A DNA stretch of 10,927 bases from assembly GCA_025965635.1 (NCBI GenBank), contig JAOPWO010000412.1, forward strand, positions 1 to 10,927. The letters run 5' to 3'. The stretch comes from Modestobacter sp. Lineage in GTDB: Bacteria > Actinomycetota > Actinomycetes > Mycobacteriales > Geodermatophilaceae. How positions within the stretch are numbered: position 1 is the first letter of the stretch; the number at the start of each line of letters is the position of its first letter. A program made the translations under genes and the position numbers. The notes beneath the pieces were generated by a model that worked only from the letters and a program-made list of their open reading frames with translations, did not search any database and was not told the origin of the DNA. Shown piece by piece: positions 1 through 6,486 of this stretch.

Positions 1-204
1 CACGGCGGAGCCGTTCCGGAACCCCAACCCAGCTGCGTCCATCGACACCCCCAGCACGGCGGAGCCGTTCCGGAACCCTAACCCAGCTGCGTCCATCGAC
101 ACCCCCAGCACGGCGGAGCCGTTCCGGTACCCCAGCCCAGCTGCGTCCATCGACACCCCCAGCACGGCGGAGCCGTTCCGGTACCCCAGCGGAGCTGCGT
201 CCAT
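1..204 (-). CDS. Possible repeat-encoded peptide, partial at window edge
   Basis: Minus-strand reading frame beginning at ATG 204-202, which overlaps the TGA stop of the DAHP synthase gene (TGATG), so translation could be coupled to it. It stays open for 68 codons to the window edge and consists only of an 18-residue repeat of the form MDAAxLGYRNGSAVLGVS, with Phe in place of Tyr in the two distal copies. No domain, signal peptide or membrane segment is recognisable. The main support for coding is the in-frame unit length and the three synonymous Leu codons. Against it, at least one other minus frame and a plus frame are largely open too, there is no good ribosome binding site, and GC-rich repeats are often open by chance. 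It may be only an intergenic repeat read as an ORF. Confidence 0.3.
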   Translation of the reverse strand, partial: MDAAPLGYRNGSAVLGVSMDAAGLGYRNGSAVLGVSMDAAGLGFRNGSAVLGVSMDAAGLGFRNGSAV

Positions 205-205
205 C
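1..205. repeat. 54-bp tandem repeat, 3.8 copies
   Basis: Head-to-tail copies start at 1, 55, 109 and 163, and the last stops at about 205, at the 3' end of the DAHP synthase gene. The first copy is cut by the window edge or begins there. Copies differ at only a few sites, in the GGAACCCCAACCCAG-type segment around unit positions 19-34. There are no spacers between copies, so this is not a CRISPR array. Unit length is a multiple of three, and on the minus strand each unit reads MDAAGLGFRNGSAVLGVS or a close variant. Copy differences in that frame are a Leu codon (CTG/TTG/TTA, all synonymous), Tyr/Phe, and Pro/Gly in the copy next to aroG. Confidence 0.95.
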
Positions 206-1541
206 AGCCGCGCAGCATCTCGGTGACGAGGAAGGCCAGCTCGAGGGACTGCCCGGTGTTGAGGCGCGGATCGCACGCGGTCTCGTACCGGCTGTTCAGG
301 TCGTCGTCGCTGATCTCCATGGCCCCGCCGAGGCACTCGGTGACGTCCTCACCGGTCAATTCGACGTGGATGCCACCGGGCCAGGTCCCCAGGCCCCGGT
401 GCACGTCGAAGAAGCCGAGCACCTCGTCGACGACCCGGTCGAAGTGCCGGGTCTTGTAGCCGCTGGGCGACTCGTGGGTGTTGCCGTGCATCGGGTCGCA
501 CTGCCAGACGACCTGGTGTCCGCTGGCGGTCACCTTCTCCACGATGCCCGGCAGGACGTCGCGGATCTTGCCGTTACCCATCCGGCTGATCAGCGTGAGG
601 CGCCCGGGCAGGCCCTCGGGGTCGAGCCGCTCGACGAGCTCGGTGGCCTGCTCGGGGGTGGTGGTCGGGCCGATCTTGACGCCGATCGGGTTGGCCAGCT
701 TGGAGACGAACTCGATGTGCGCGCCGTCCATCTGGCGGGTTCGCTCACCCACCCAGAGGAAGTGCGCGCTCAGCGCGTACGGACGGCCCTCGTACATGCG
801 CAGCAGGGCCCGCTCGTAGTCGAGGATCAGCGCCTCGTGGCTGCTGTAGAGCTCGACCCCCCGCAGCGCGTCGTCATCGATGCCGCAGGCCTTCATGAAC
901 GCCAGCGCACGGTCGATCTCGCGGGCGATCACCTCGTAGCGCACGCCGGCGGGTGAGGTGGCGACGAAGTCCTTGTTCCAGTCGTGCACCGAGCGCAGGT
1001 CGGCCAGGCCGCCACGGGCGTAGGCCCGGATCATGTTCATGGCGGCGGCGGAGTTGGCGTAGGCCCGCACCAGTCGGTTGGGGTCGGGGATCCGCTCCTC
1101 GAGCACCGGGTTGAGCGAGTTGACCATGTCGCCCCGGTAGGACGGCAGCCCCAGGGCGTCGATGTTCGACGAGCGCGGCTTGGCGTACTGACCGGCCACC
1201 CGGCCGACCTTGACCACCGGCACGCTGGCGCCGTAGGTGAGGACGACGGCCATCTGCAGCAGGGTGCGGGTGGTGGCCTGCAGGTGCGGCTCGGTGTTCA
1301 GGTCGAAGGTCTCGGCGCAGTCGCCGCCCTGCAGCAGGAACGCCTTGCCCTGCGCCACGTCGGCCAGCTGCTGGCGCAGCGTGTCGACCTCGGCCGGCGC
1401 CACGATCGGCGGCACCGTGGTCAGGGTGCCCAGCACGGCGTCCAGCGCCGCCCGGTCGGGCCACTCCGGCTGCTGGGCGGCCGGCAGCGACCGCCACCGG
1501 TCCAGGTCCGGGACCACGGCGGCAGGCTCAGGAAGACTCAC
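204..1541 (-). CDS. aroG: 3-deoxy-7-phosphoheptulonate synthase, class II
   Basis: Condenses phosphoenolpyruvate and erythrose 4-phosphate to DAHP, the first committed step of the cytosolic shikimate pathway. The 445-residue protein is a full-length class II (plant/mycobacterial type) enzyme. Visible motifs: GGDCAE with metal-binding Cys75, GRVAGQYAKPRS with Arg114, KIGPTT at 289-294, CDPMHGNTHES with His352, HVELTGEDVTECLGG with Glu394, and YETACDPRLN with Asp424. These correspond to the Mn-binding Cys, His, Glu and Asp of the M. tuberculosis enzyme with constant offsets. Start is GTG at 1541-1539; no Shine-Dalgarno lies at a usable distance, but a TACCCT hexamer ends 6 nt before the GTG, suggesting a leaderless mRNA. 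It lies 79 bp downstream of the phosphofructokinase gene on the same strand, and its stop is fused to a tandem repeat. The M. tuberculosis homologue is feedback-regulated by aromatic amino acids; that is family knowledge. Confidence 0.97.
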   Translation of the reverse strand: MSLPEPAAVVPDLDRWRSLPAAQQPEWPDRAALDAVLGTLTTVPPIVAPAEVDTLRQQLADVAQGKAFLLQGGDCAETFDLNTEPHLQATTRTLLQMAVVLTYGASVPVVKVGRVAGQYAKPRSSNIDALGLPSYRGDMVNSLNPVLEERIPDPNRLVRAYANSAAAMNMIRAYARGGLADLRSVHDWNKDFVATSPAGVRYEVIAREIDRALAFMKACGIDDDALRGVELYSSHEALILDYERALLRMYEGRPYALSAHFLWVGERTRQMDGAHIEFVSKLANPIGVKIGPTTTPEQATELVERLDPEGLPGRLTLISRMGNGKIRDVLPGIVEKVTASGHQVVWQCDPMHGNTHESPSGYKTRHFDRVVDEVLGFFDVHRGLGTWPGGIHVELTGEDVTECLGGAMEISDDDLNSRYETACDPRLNTGQSLELAFLVTEMLRG

Positions 1542-1547
1542 GGTCTG

Positions 1548-1553
1548 AGGGTA
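1548..1553 (-). promoter_or_regulatory. Predicted -10 element for leaderless aroG
   Basis: On the minus strand TACCCT is followed by exactly 6 nt (CAGACC) and then the GTG start of the DAHP synthase. This matches the actinobacterial TANNNT -10 motif placed so that transcription would begin at the start codon. No convincing -35 is seen. The absence of a well-placed ribosome binding site agrees with a leaderless transcript. Confidence 0.55.
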
Positions 1554-1594
1554 CTGCGGCCCCTCCGCGAGGTCGTCAGTCCGCCGGGGGTGGC

Positions 1595-1609
1595 CCGGTC
1601 ACACACCGG
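1595..1609. other. Small inverted repeat between pfkA and aroG
   Basis: CCGGT, a 5-nt spacer and ACCGG form a 5-bp perfect stem just after the phosphofructokinase stop. There is no T-run on either strand. It could be a weak terminator or pausing site separating the kinase from aroG, but a stem this short is expected by chance in GC-rich DNA. Confidence 0.2.
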
Positions 1610-1620
1610 AGGTGCGACCG

Positions 1621-2646
1621 TCAGCCGAAGAAGACCTCCGCCTCCGCGTAGCGCTCCAGCGGCACCAGCTTCAGCTGGGCGATGGCCACGGTGAGCGGGA
1701 CCCGGACGATGTCGGTCCCGCGCAGCGCCACCATCACCCCGGTGTCCCCGTCGTGCACGGCGTCGACCGCGGCCAGCCCGAAACGGGTCGCCAGCACCCG
1801 GTCGAACGGCGTCGGCGTGCCGCCGCGCTGGATGTGGCCGAGCACGACGGCGCGGGACTCCCGCCCGGTGCGCTCCTCGATCACCCGGGCCAGCGCCTCC
1901 CCGATGCCGCCCAGCCGCACGTGGCCGAAGGCGTCCGTCTGACCGGTGGTCGTGGTGAGCGGTGCGCCGGACGGGGTGGCGCCCTCGGACACCACGATGA
2001 TCGGCGAGTACCCGGAGTCGAACCGGTGCTGGCAGTGCTGCACCACCGCGTCGACGTCGAAGGGCCGTTCGGGCACCAGCACCACCGTGGCGCCGCCGGC
2101 CATCCCGGAGTGCAGCGCGATCCACCCGGCGTGCCGGCCCATCACCTCGACGACGAGCGTGCGGTGGTGGCTGTCGCCGGTGGTGTGCAGGCGGTCGATG
2201 GCCTCGGTGGCCACGCCGACCGCGGTGTCGAACCCGAAGGTGTAGTCGGTGGCGTCGAGGTCGTTGTCGATGGTCTTGGGCACCCCGACGCACCGCAGCC
2301 CGGCCTGGCTGAGCTTGTCCGCCACACCGAGGGTGTCCTCACCGCCGACCGGGATCAGTGCGTCGATGCCCAGTCCCCGAAGGTTCTCGAGCACCCGCTC
2401 GGGGCCGCGTTCGAGCGCGTAGGGGTTGGTGCGGGAGGTGCCCAGGATGGTGCCGCCCCGGGGCAGCAGGCCGCGGACGGCGGCGAGGTCCAGCGGCACC
2501 GTCTCGCCGTCCAGCACGCCGCGCCAGCCGTCGCGGAAGCCGACGACCTCGTCGCCGTGCTCGGCGGTGGCCTTGCGGACCACCGCCCGGATGACCGCGT
2601 TGAGACCTGGGCAGTCGCCGCCGCCGGTCAGGATGCCTATGCGCAT
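1621..2646 (-). CDS. pfkA: 6-phosphofructokinase, predicted pyrophosphate-dependent type
   Basis: Phosphorylates fructose 6-phosphate to fructose 1,6-bisphosphate in cytosolic glycolysis. The 341-residue protein starts at ATG 2646-2644 with MRIGILTGGGDCPGLN, the typical family N-terminus; a longer frame reaches 2736 but adds an unrelated Arg-rich leader. Core motifs: GGED at 101-104, PKTIDND at 123-129 with catalytic Asp127, MGRHAG at 169-174, and HIQRGG at 271-276. Numbering matches E. coli PfkA through this region. Residue 104 is Asp and 124 is Lys, whereas ATP-dependent enzymes carry Gly at 104. Asp104 together with Lys124 is the established signature of PPi-dependent enzymes such as that of Amycolatopsis methanolica, so the phosphoryl donor is probably PPi and the reaction reversible; the symbol pfp would then fit better. 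The nearest GGAGG upstream (2668-2672) is positioned for a tiny overlapping ORF instead of this ATG. Confidence 0.95.
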   Translation of the reverse strand: MRIGILTGGGDCPGLNAVIRAVVRKATAEHGDEVVGFRDGWRGVLDGETVPLDLAAVRGLLPRGGTILGTSRTNPYALERGPERVLENLRGLGIDALIPVGGEDTLGVADKLSQAGLRCVGVPKTIDNDLDATDYTFGFDTAVGVATEAIDRLHTTGDSHHRTLVVEVMGRHAGWIALHSGMAGGATVVLVPERPFDVDAVVQHCQHRFDSGYSPIIVVSEGATPSGAPLTTTTGQTDAFGHVRLGGIGEALARVIEERTGRESRAVVLGHIQRGGTPTPFDRVLATRFGLAAVDAVHDGDTGVMVALRGTDIVRVPLTVAIAQLKLVPLERYAEAEVFFG

Positions 2647-2663
2647 GTCAGCTCGCGGTGCAT
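2637..2663 (-). other. Possible 8-codon upstream ORF overlapping the pfkA start
   Basis: On the minus strand GGAGG (2672-2668), 4 nt, then ATG (2663-2661) opens a frame encoding MHRELTCA and ending at TAG (2639-2637). That stop lies a few bases inside the phosphofructokinase, in a different frame. It is the only good Shine-Dalgarno in the pfkA leader, so it could act as a leader peptide feeding ribosomes to the kinase start by termination and reinitiation. With one example of eight codons this may be coincidence. Confidence 0.25.
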
Positions 2664-2738
2664 GTCGCCTCCGGGAAGCAGGGCCCTGGTACGTGGCTTG
2701 GTCGGGCACATGATGGCCCACCGCGGACCGGTTCACGC

Positions 2739-3351
2739 ATGACCTGCGTCGTCGCCGTCACCGGGGTCACCGGCGCGCTCGCCGCGACGTCCGCCGCGGA
2801 CGACGTGCGGCCGCGACTGGTGGTGCGCGACGCCGCCCTGCCGCCCGCCCTGCCCGGTGCCGAGGTCGCCGAGAACCCGGGTGGGTACGCCGACGGACCG
2901 GGCTGGCGGCACGCTGGCCGGCGTCCGCAGGTTGTCCTCGTGCCGGCCGGGGGCGAGCGGGGTCGTCTGCAGACGGACCAGCCTTGCCCCCACGCCTCGC
3001 CCGCTCGGCGCGGGATCCTGGAGGGTGGCCGTTCGACGCCCACCGAGGAGCGGCTGACCGCCTCGGGGATGCGCTGGACCGCGCTCCGCACGCCATCACG
3101 CGGACGTCGTGCCGCTCTCCGTCACGGTGGCGGCGGGCGAGGCGCTGATCGCCGCCGTGCTGGGCGAGGTGTGCGCCCGACCCGTCCGGTACCGGCCGCG
3201 GACCATCGAGGAGGCCCGGGCGACCCGCCGGCCCTCCGGGCGCCCCGACCGGGGGGGTCGAGGGCTGGGTGACCCGGCGAGCGCCGCCGTCCCCACCCTG
3301 GCCGGGCACCCGGCCCGGCCGCTGGCGACCGTGCTGCGGAGCATCCCGGGC
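2739..3351 (+). pseudogene. Degraded NmrA/SDR-type NAD(P)-binding oxidoreductase
   Basis: Fragments of one NmrA-like atypical SDR protein appear in order but in different plus-strand frames. Frame one from ATG 2739 gives VAVTGVTGAL (the Rossmann glycine-rich loop), VRPRLVVRD, LPGAEVAENPGGYADG and VVLVPAGGERGRLQ, then a poorly matching stretch, then TEERLTASGMRWTALR. A second frame from about 3110 gives EALIAAVLGEVCARPVRYRP and TIEEARATR. Near 3240-3290 the frame shifts again (VEGWVT), then returns to VPTLAGHPARPLATVLRSIPG. Members of this family are about 280 residues; here only about 610 bp remain, a few residues are missing after the glycine-rich loop, and roughly 70 codons appear deleted after RWTALR. 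Intact homologues act as NAD(P)H-dependent oxidoreductases or redox sensors; this copy cannot encode one. The motif comparison is from memory of the family, not an alignment. Confidence 0.8.
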
Positions 3352-3380
3352 TGCGGGGTGGACCGCCGACGGGGGCCCGG

Positions 3381-3872
3381 TCAGCTTCCGGCGGCGGTCA
3401 TCACGTTCCAGCGCAGCAGGTTGTAGCGCGCATCGACCAGCGCGTCGTGGGTGCCGCTGGGCTTGGCCGGCAGCTCCGGTCGGCCGACGTCGTCCCAGCG
3501 CTGGCGCAGCTCCCGGGTGAACCGCGGGATCGGCCGGGGCAGGGCGGGCATCGCCCCCCACAGCTGGGCCAGCGCCACGTGGTCGTAGGCGGCGAACCAC
3601 GCCCACAGCTCGATCTCCAGGCCCGGGGCGGTGAGGAAGGACAGCAGCTCCTCGCGTATCCGCTGCCGGCTGCGCCACGCCTTGTCCGCCGGTGGCGGCA
3701 ACTGGTCCAGCACGTTGCGGCGCACCCACGGGATGGCCCGGTCGGGGTCGAACTCGGTGCTGACGGCGTAGAACTCCCGGCCGGTCTCGTCCACCACCCC
3801 GATGCTGACGAGGTCGATCGTCGTCCCGTCCTCGATGAACTCGGTGTCGTAGAAGAACCGCCGCACAGCCAT
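3381..3872 (-). CDS. 3'-5' exoribonuclease, RNase AS type (DEDDh)
   Basis: A 163-residue single-domain nuclease that trims RNA 3' ends; the M. tuberculosis homologue Rv2179c prefers adenylate-rich RNA. All five DEDDh residues are visible: Asp9 and Glu11 in FYDTEFIE, Asp97 in AAYDHVAL, and His142 and Asp147 in HDALVDARYN, with the usual N-terminal strand and helix spacing. Length matches the family (about 160-170 residues). Start ATG 3872-3870 is preceded by a TACGGT hexamer exactly 6 nt upstream and no strong ribosome binding site, suggesting a leaderless mRNA. In M. tuberculosis this gene sits directly beside aroG (Rv2178c); here aroG is on the same strand about 1.8 kb away, with the phosphofructokinase and an oxidoreductase relic between them. 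Confidence 0.93.
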   Translation of the reverse strand: MAVRRFFYDTEFIEDGTTIDLVSIGVVDETGREFYAVSTEFDPDRAIPWVRRNVLDQLPPPADKAWRSRQRIREELLSFLTAPGLEIELWAWFAAYDHVALAQLWGAMPALPRPIPRFTRELRQRWDDVGRPELPAKPSGTHDALVDARYNLLRWNVMTAAGS

Positions 3873-3878
3873 TCCGTC

Positions 3879-3884
3879 ACCGTA
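3879..3884 (-). promoter_or_regulatory. Predicted -10 element for leaderless RNase AS
   Basis: TACGGT on the minus strand, followed by GACGGA (6 nt) and the ATG of the exoribonuclease. The TANNNT-N6-start layout is identical to that before aroG. No clear -35 is visible. GGTGA within this stretch could alternatively be a weak ribosome binding site. Confidence 0.5.
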
Positions 3885-4057
3885 GGCGCCACCCGGGGGC
3901 GACCCCGGGGAGCGGGTGCCCGGTGAGCTCGCCCGGGAGGAGCTGGCCGAGGTGCTGCAGGGCGCCGGGCCCGCCCAGGCATCCAGCTGCCGTGGCGGGC
4001 CTCAGGACGGAGCGGCAGCGCCGATCGAGGCCGATCCGGACGTCGCCCGGCTCACGT

Positions 4058-4109
4058 CCACTCCGGACATGGGAGCGGTGATCGAGGCCGCCGTCCCGGT
4101 CCGGAGTGG
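4058..4109 (-). terminator. Long hairpin downstream of the VOC gene, probable terminator
   Basis: CCACTCCGGAC at 4058-4068 is an exact inverted repeat of GTCCGGAGTGG at 4099-4109. Inside, GGGA and GCGG (4071-4078) pair with CCGC and TCCC before the right arm, leaving small internal loops and a loop of about 9 nt, so the stem totals about 19 bp. It begins 6 nt beyond the VOC stop codon at 4116. There is no T-tract, which is common for actinobacterial hairpin terminators. It would also fold on the other strand and may instead be a processing or protective 3' structure. Confidence 0.6.
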
Positions 4110-4115
4110 CAGGTG

Positions 4116-4517
4116 CTAGCCGGGCGGCTCCTCGACGACGACGACGACGTTGCGGTCGGGATCGCGCAGCATGAACAGCAGCGGAGCGCCGGGCGTGCGC
4201 ATCGGCGCCGGGTCGAGGTCGATGTCGAGGGCGCTCAACCGCGCGTGCTCACCCAGGACGTCGGGCGTCTCGACCCCGATCGAGCCGCCGCCGGGCTGAC
4301 CGCCCATCGGCGGGTTGAGCGCCAGCCGCGTCCGCGATCCGGGCGGGGCCACCTCGAGCCAGCGCATCTCCCCGTGCTCGCCGAAGCGCGAGTCGCTGCG
4401 CACCTCGAAGCCGAGCTTGTCGGTGTAGAAGGCGAGGGCGGCGTCCTGGTCGGTGACGGCGAACATGACCACGCCGATGTTCGTGAGGGTCGTGCGGGCC
4501 TGCTGGACATCACTCAT
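4116..4517 (-). CDS. VOC family (glyoxalase/bleomycin-resistance fold) protein
   Basis: A 133-residue single-copy vicinal-oxygen-chelate protein. The N-terminal half carries the beta-alpha-beta pattern with VTDQDAALAFYTDKLGFEV (about 21-39), and the C-terminal half ends with FMLRDPDRNVVVVVEE (115-130), whose last Glu is where the family's metal ligand normally sits. I see no His at the usual first ligand position near residues 11-18, so metal binding is uncertain. Substrate cannot be predicted; family members include dioxygenases, glyoxalase and resistance proteins. Start chosen at ATG 4517-4515, directly behind a G-rich AGGGGG stretch; an in-frame ATG at 4550 would add 11 residues without a binding site. 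It lies 74 bp downstream of the antiporter with no visible promoter, so cotranscription is likely, and a long hairpin follows its stop. Confidence 0.85.
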   Translation of the reverse strand: MSDVQQARTTLTNIGVVMFAVTDQDAALAFYTDKLGFEVRSDSRFGEHGEMRWLEVAPPGSRTRLALNPPMGGQPGGGSIGVETPDVLGEHARLSALDIDLDPAPMRTPGAPLLFMLRDPDRNVVVVVEEPPG

Positions 4518-4591
4518 GCCCCCTGGACCGGGCGAGCGGCGGGAACTCATCGGCGGACCGCGGGGCGTGGACCTCCCGAGGTCGGACCGGG

Positions 4592-5881
4592 TCAGACCGG
4601 GGTGACCGGTGCCCGGTCCGGCGTGCCGTGCAGGGCCTCGGCGGTCGCCGCCCGATGCCGGTCGAGCCAGGTCATCACCGGGGTCGCGGTCACCCCGTGC
4701 AGGACGACGGAGGCCAGCACCACCAGCTGCGTGACCGCCCACAGCCGCTCCTCGCCGGGGAACTCGGCCTCACCGGTGGCGTAGGCCATGTAGTACAGCG
4801 AGCCGATGCCACGGACGCCGAAGAACGAGATCACCGCCCGCTCCCGGCGTCCCGTGCACCCGCCGGCCAGGCCCAGCCATCCGGTCAGCGGACGGACGAC
4901 GAGCAGGACCAGCGCGGCGAGCAGTCCCTCCGTCCAGCCGATGTCGGCCAGCGACCCCCGCGCCACCGCCCCTCCCAGCAGCACGAGCACCAGCACGGTG
5001 AGCAGCCGCTCGAGCTGCTCGACGTAGGCGTGCAGCACCCGGTGCTGACCGTGCGAGCGCTCGCCGGCGCGGATGGTGCACGCACAGGCGAACACCGCGA
5101 CGAAGCCGTACCCGGCGGCCAGCTCGGCCGCCCCGTAGGCCAGGAACACCGAGGCCAGCGCCACGAAACCGCCGGCCTTGTCGGCCAGCCCGGCCTGCCG
5201 GGACCGGGCGGAGAAGAACAGCAGCCGCAGCACCCAGCCGACCGCGATGCCCACGGCCACGCCGGCGGGGATCCGCCAGAGGACGTCGAGCAGCAGCCAC
5301 GTGCCCAGCCAGTGCGACGGCGCGGCACCCAGCGTCGCCATGGCGATCGCGGCGTAGGTGAACGGGAAGGCCAGCCCGTCGTTGAGGCCGGCCTCCGAGG
5401 TCAGTGCGAACCGCGCCTCGTCCTCGCTCTCGGTGTCGTCGCTGGGCTCGGCCACCTGGACCTCCGATGCCAGCACGGGGTCGGTCGGCGCGAGCGTCGC
5501 CGCCAGCAGCACGGCCGCGGCCGCGCCCAGACCCAGCAGCCAGCCGCCGAGCAGCGCGGTCAGCCCGATCGCCGCCGGCATGGTGATCGCCAGCAGCCGC
5601 CAGGTCGAGGCCCACCGGCGCCGGCCCACCGGCCGGTCCAGGGCGAGCCCGGCCCCCAGCAGCGAGATGATCACGCACCCCTCGGTCAGGTGCACCGCCA
5701 CCGTCTCGTGCGCGATCGGGTCAGGTGTGGGCAGCCCGTCGACCAGCGCGAAGACCGCCATCCCGATGGCCACCACGATCATCGGCTCGGACACCGGCGC
5801 CCGGCGCAGCAGCCGGGGCAGCAGAGCGGCCAGCAGCGCGGCGGCCCCGGCGATGGCGTACGTCAGTCCGGTGGCGTCCAC
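4592..5881 (-). CDS. Cation/proton antiporter, CPA1 (NhaP-like) family
   Basis: A 429-residue polytopic inner-membrane protein with about 11-12 hydrophobic segments from residue 5 to about 405, expected to exchange Na+ or K+ for H+ and support pH and salt balance. Family landmarks: APTDPVLASEV (131-141) with Asp134 and SEAGLNDGLAFP (162-173) with Asp168, the conserved ND pair of electroneutral CPA1 exchangers. A GVRGIGSLYY segment (355-364) carries the late conserved Arg. A short acidic loop (EPSDDTESEDEA, 145-156) separates the two core motifs. The C-terminal tail after the last helix is only about 20 residues, so there is no TrkA-type regulatory domain. Start GTG 5881-5879 with no convincing ribosome binding site; MDATGL leads straight into the first helix. 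It diverges from the monooxygenase relic and TetR gene across 129 bp, so that regulator might act here, which is inference only. Confidence 0.92.
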   Translation of the reverse strand: MDATGLTYAIAGAAALLAALLPRLLRRAPVSEPMIVVAIGMAVFALVDGLPTPDPIAHETVAVHLTEGCVIISLLGAGLALDRPVGRRRWASTWRLLAITMPAAIGLTALLGGWLLGLGAAAAVLLAATLAPTDPVLASEVQVAEPSDDTESEDEARFALTSEAGLNDGLAFPFTYAAIAMATLGAAPSHWLGTWLLLDVLWRIPAGVAVGIAVGWVLRLLFFSARSRQAGLADKAGGFVALASVFLAYGAAELAAGYGFVAVFACACTIRAGERSHGQHRVLHAYVEQLERLLTVLVLVLLGGAVARGSLADIGWTEGLLAALVLLVVRPLTGWLGLAGGCTGRRERAVISFFGVRGIGSLYYMAYATGEAEFPGEERLWAVTQLVVLASVVLHGVTATPVMTWLDRHRAATAEALHGTPDRAPVTPV

Positions 5882-5998
5882 GCGCTCAGCGCCTGCAGCC
5901 GAGCGGCCGGAGGACGTCGTCGGTCAGCACGGTCGTGTCTGCCCCCCGGCGGGCCTCCGGACACCTCCACTCGCCGACCGACCTGCGCGACCCGGTTG

Positions 5999-6004
5999 TA
6001 GCGT
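5999..6004 (+). promoter_or_regulatory. Predicted -10 element for the monooxygenase relic/tetR unit
   Basis: TAGCGT followed by GCCCGG (6 nt) and the GTG start at 6011, the same layout and the same hexamer as at 9495. It lies in the 129-bp divergent region shared with the antiporter gene. If functional it now drives a broken gene and, through it, the TetR regulator. No strong -35 is seen. Confidence 0.5.
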
Positions 6005-6010
6005 GCCCGG

Positions 6011-6486
6011 GTGAGCTCGGCCCGTGGACCCGCACCGGCCCGGCCGGCACCGGGCTCGGTCGTCGAGGTCGGCGTGGCGATCATCGGCTCCGGTTTCGCC
6101 GGGCTCGGGATGGCCGTCCCGCTCCGGCGGCGCGGGGAGCGCGACGTCGTCGTCCTCGAGCGGGGGACCGACGTCGGTGGCGCCCGGCGGGACAACACCT
6201 ACCCCGGCGCGGCCTGCGACGTGCAGTCCCACCTCTGCTCGTTCTCTTCGCACCCGACCCGGACCGGCCGCGCACCTACTCCGCCCAACCGGAGATCCAG
6301 GCCCACCTGCGCGACACCGCCGACCGGTTCGGCGTCCGGGCGCACTGCGTGTTCGGCGTCGAGGTGACCGCCGCGCGCGGGGACGACACCGCGACCTGGC
6401 CGGACTCCACCTTCCGCTTCGGGGCCCCGACCCGGCGACCGGACCGGGAGAGCTACGTCGGGACGCCGCCCGGGCGCGCGGCATGA
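6011..6486 (+). pseudogene. Baeyer-Villiger-type flavin monooxygenase relic
   Basis: From GTG 6011 the first about 78 codons read as the N-terminus of an FAD/NADPH Baeyer-Villiger-type monooxygenase: dinucleotide-binding IIGSGFAGLG (24-33), VVVLERGTDVGGARRDNTYPG and CDVQSHLCSFS. At about 6245 one base is missing: the next family motif, LFAPDPDRPRTYSAQPEI, continues only in the +1-displaced frame, through DRFGVRAHCVFGVEV to about 6390. The frame then passes abruptly into TWPDSTFRF and TRRPDRESYVG, which resemble the extreme C-terminus of these enzymes, and stops at 6484-6486. Intact members are about 480-550 residues, so an internal deletion of roughly 330 codons plus a frameshift has destroyed it. 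The stop overlaps the TetR start (ATGA). The C-terminal match is from memory and less certain than the N-terminal one. Confidence 0.85.

Larger units (their letters stand above)
3873..4115. other. Intergenic region between RNase AS and VOC genes
   Basis: About 240 bp with no gene I can support. It contains the putative RNase AS promoter at its left end and a long hairpin (4058-4109) at its right end. A 67-codon plus-strand frame (3916-4119) crosses it, but its product resembles no family I recognise and has no ribosome binding site. Confidence 0.6.

Noticed and set aside
1..205. CRISPR-like array
   Set aside because: Units are contiguous 54-bp copies without spacers, and no cas genes are present.
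2647..2736. N-terminal extension of the phosphofructokinase
   Set aside because: Thirty extra Arg/His-rich residues precede the canonical MRIGILTGG start and have no family counterpart.
3916..4119. 67-codon plus-strand ORF
   Set aside because: No ribosome binding site, no recognisable domain, and it runs through the hairpin after the VOC gene.
4628..6001. Plus-strand 457-codon frame antisense to the antiporter
   Set aside because: Gln/Arg/Pro/His-rich translation typical of the antisense of a GC-rich membrane gene; no motifs.
5725..6486. 253-codon plus-strand ORF
   Set aside because: Only its last about 80 codons match the monooxygenase; the first part is antisense to the antiporter, and the match is explained by a one-base frameshift in the relic.
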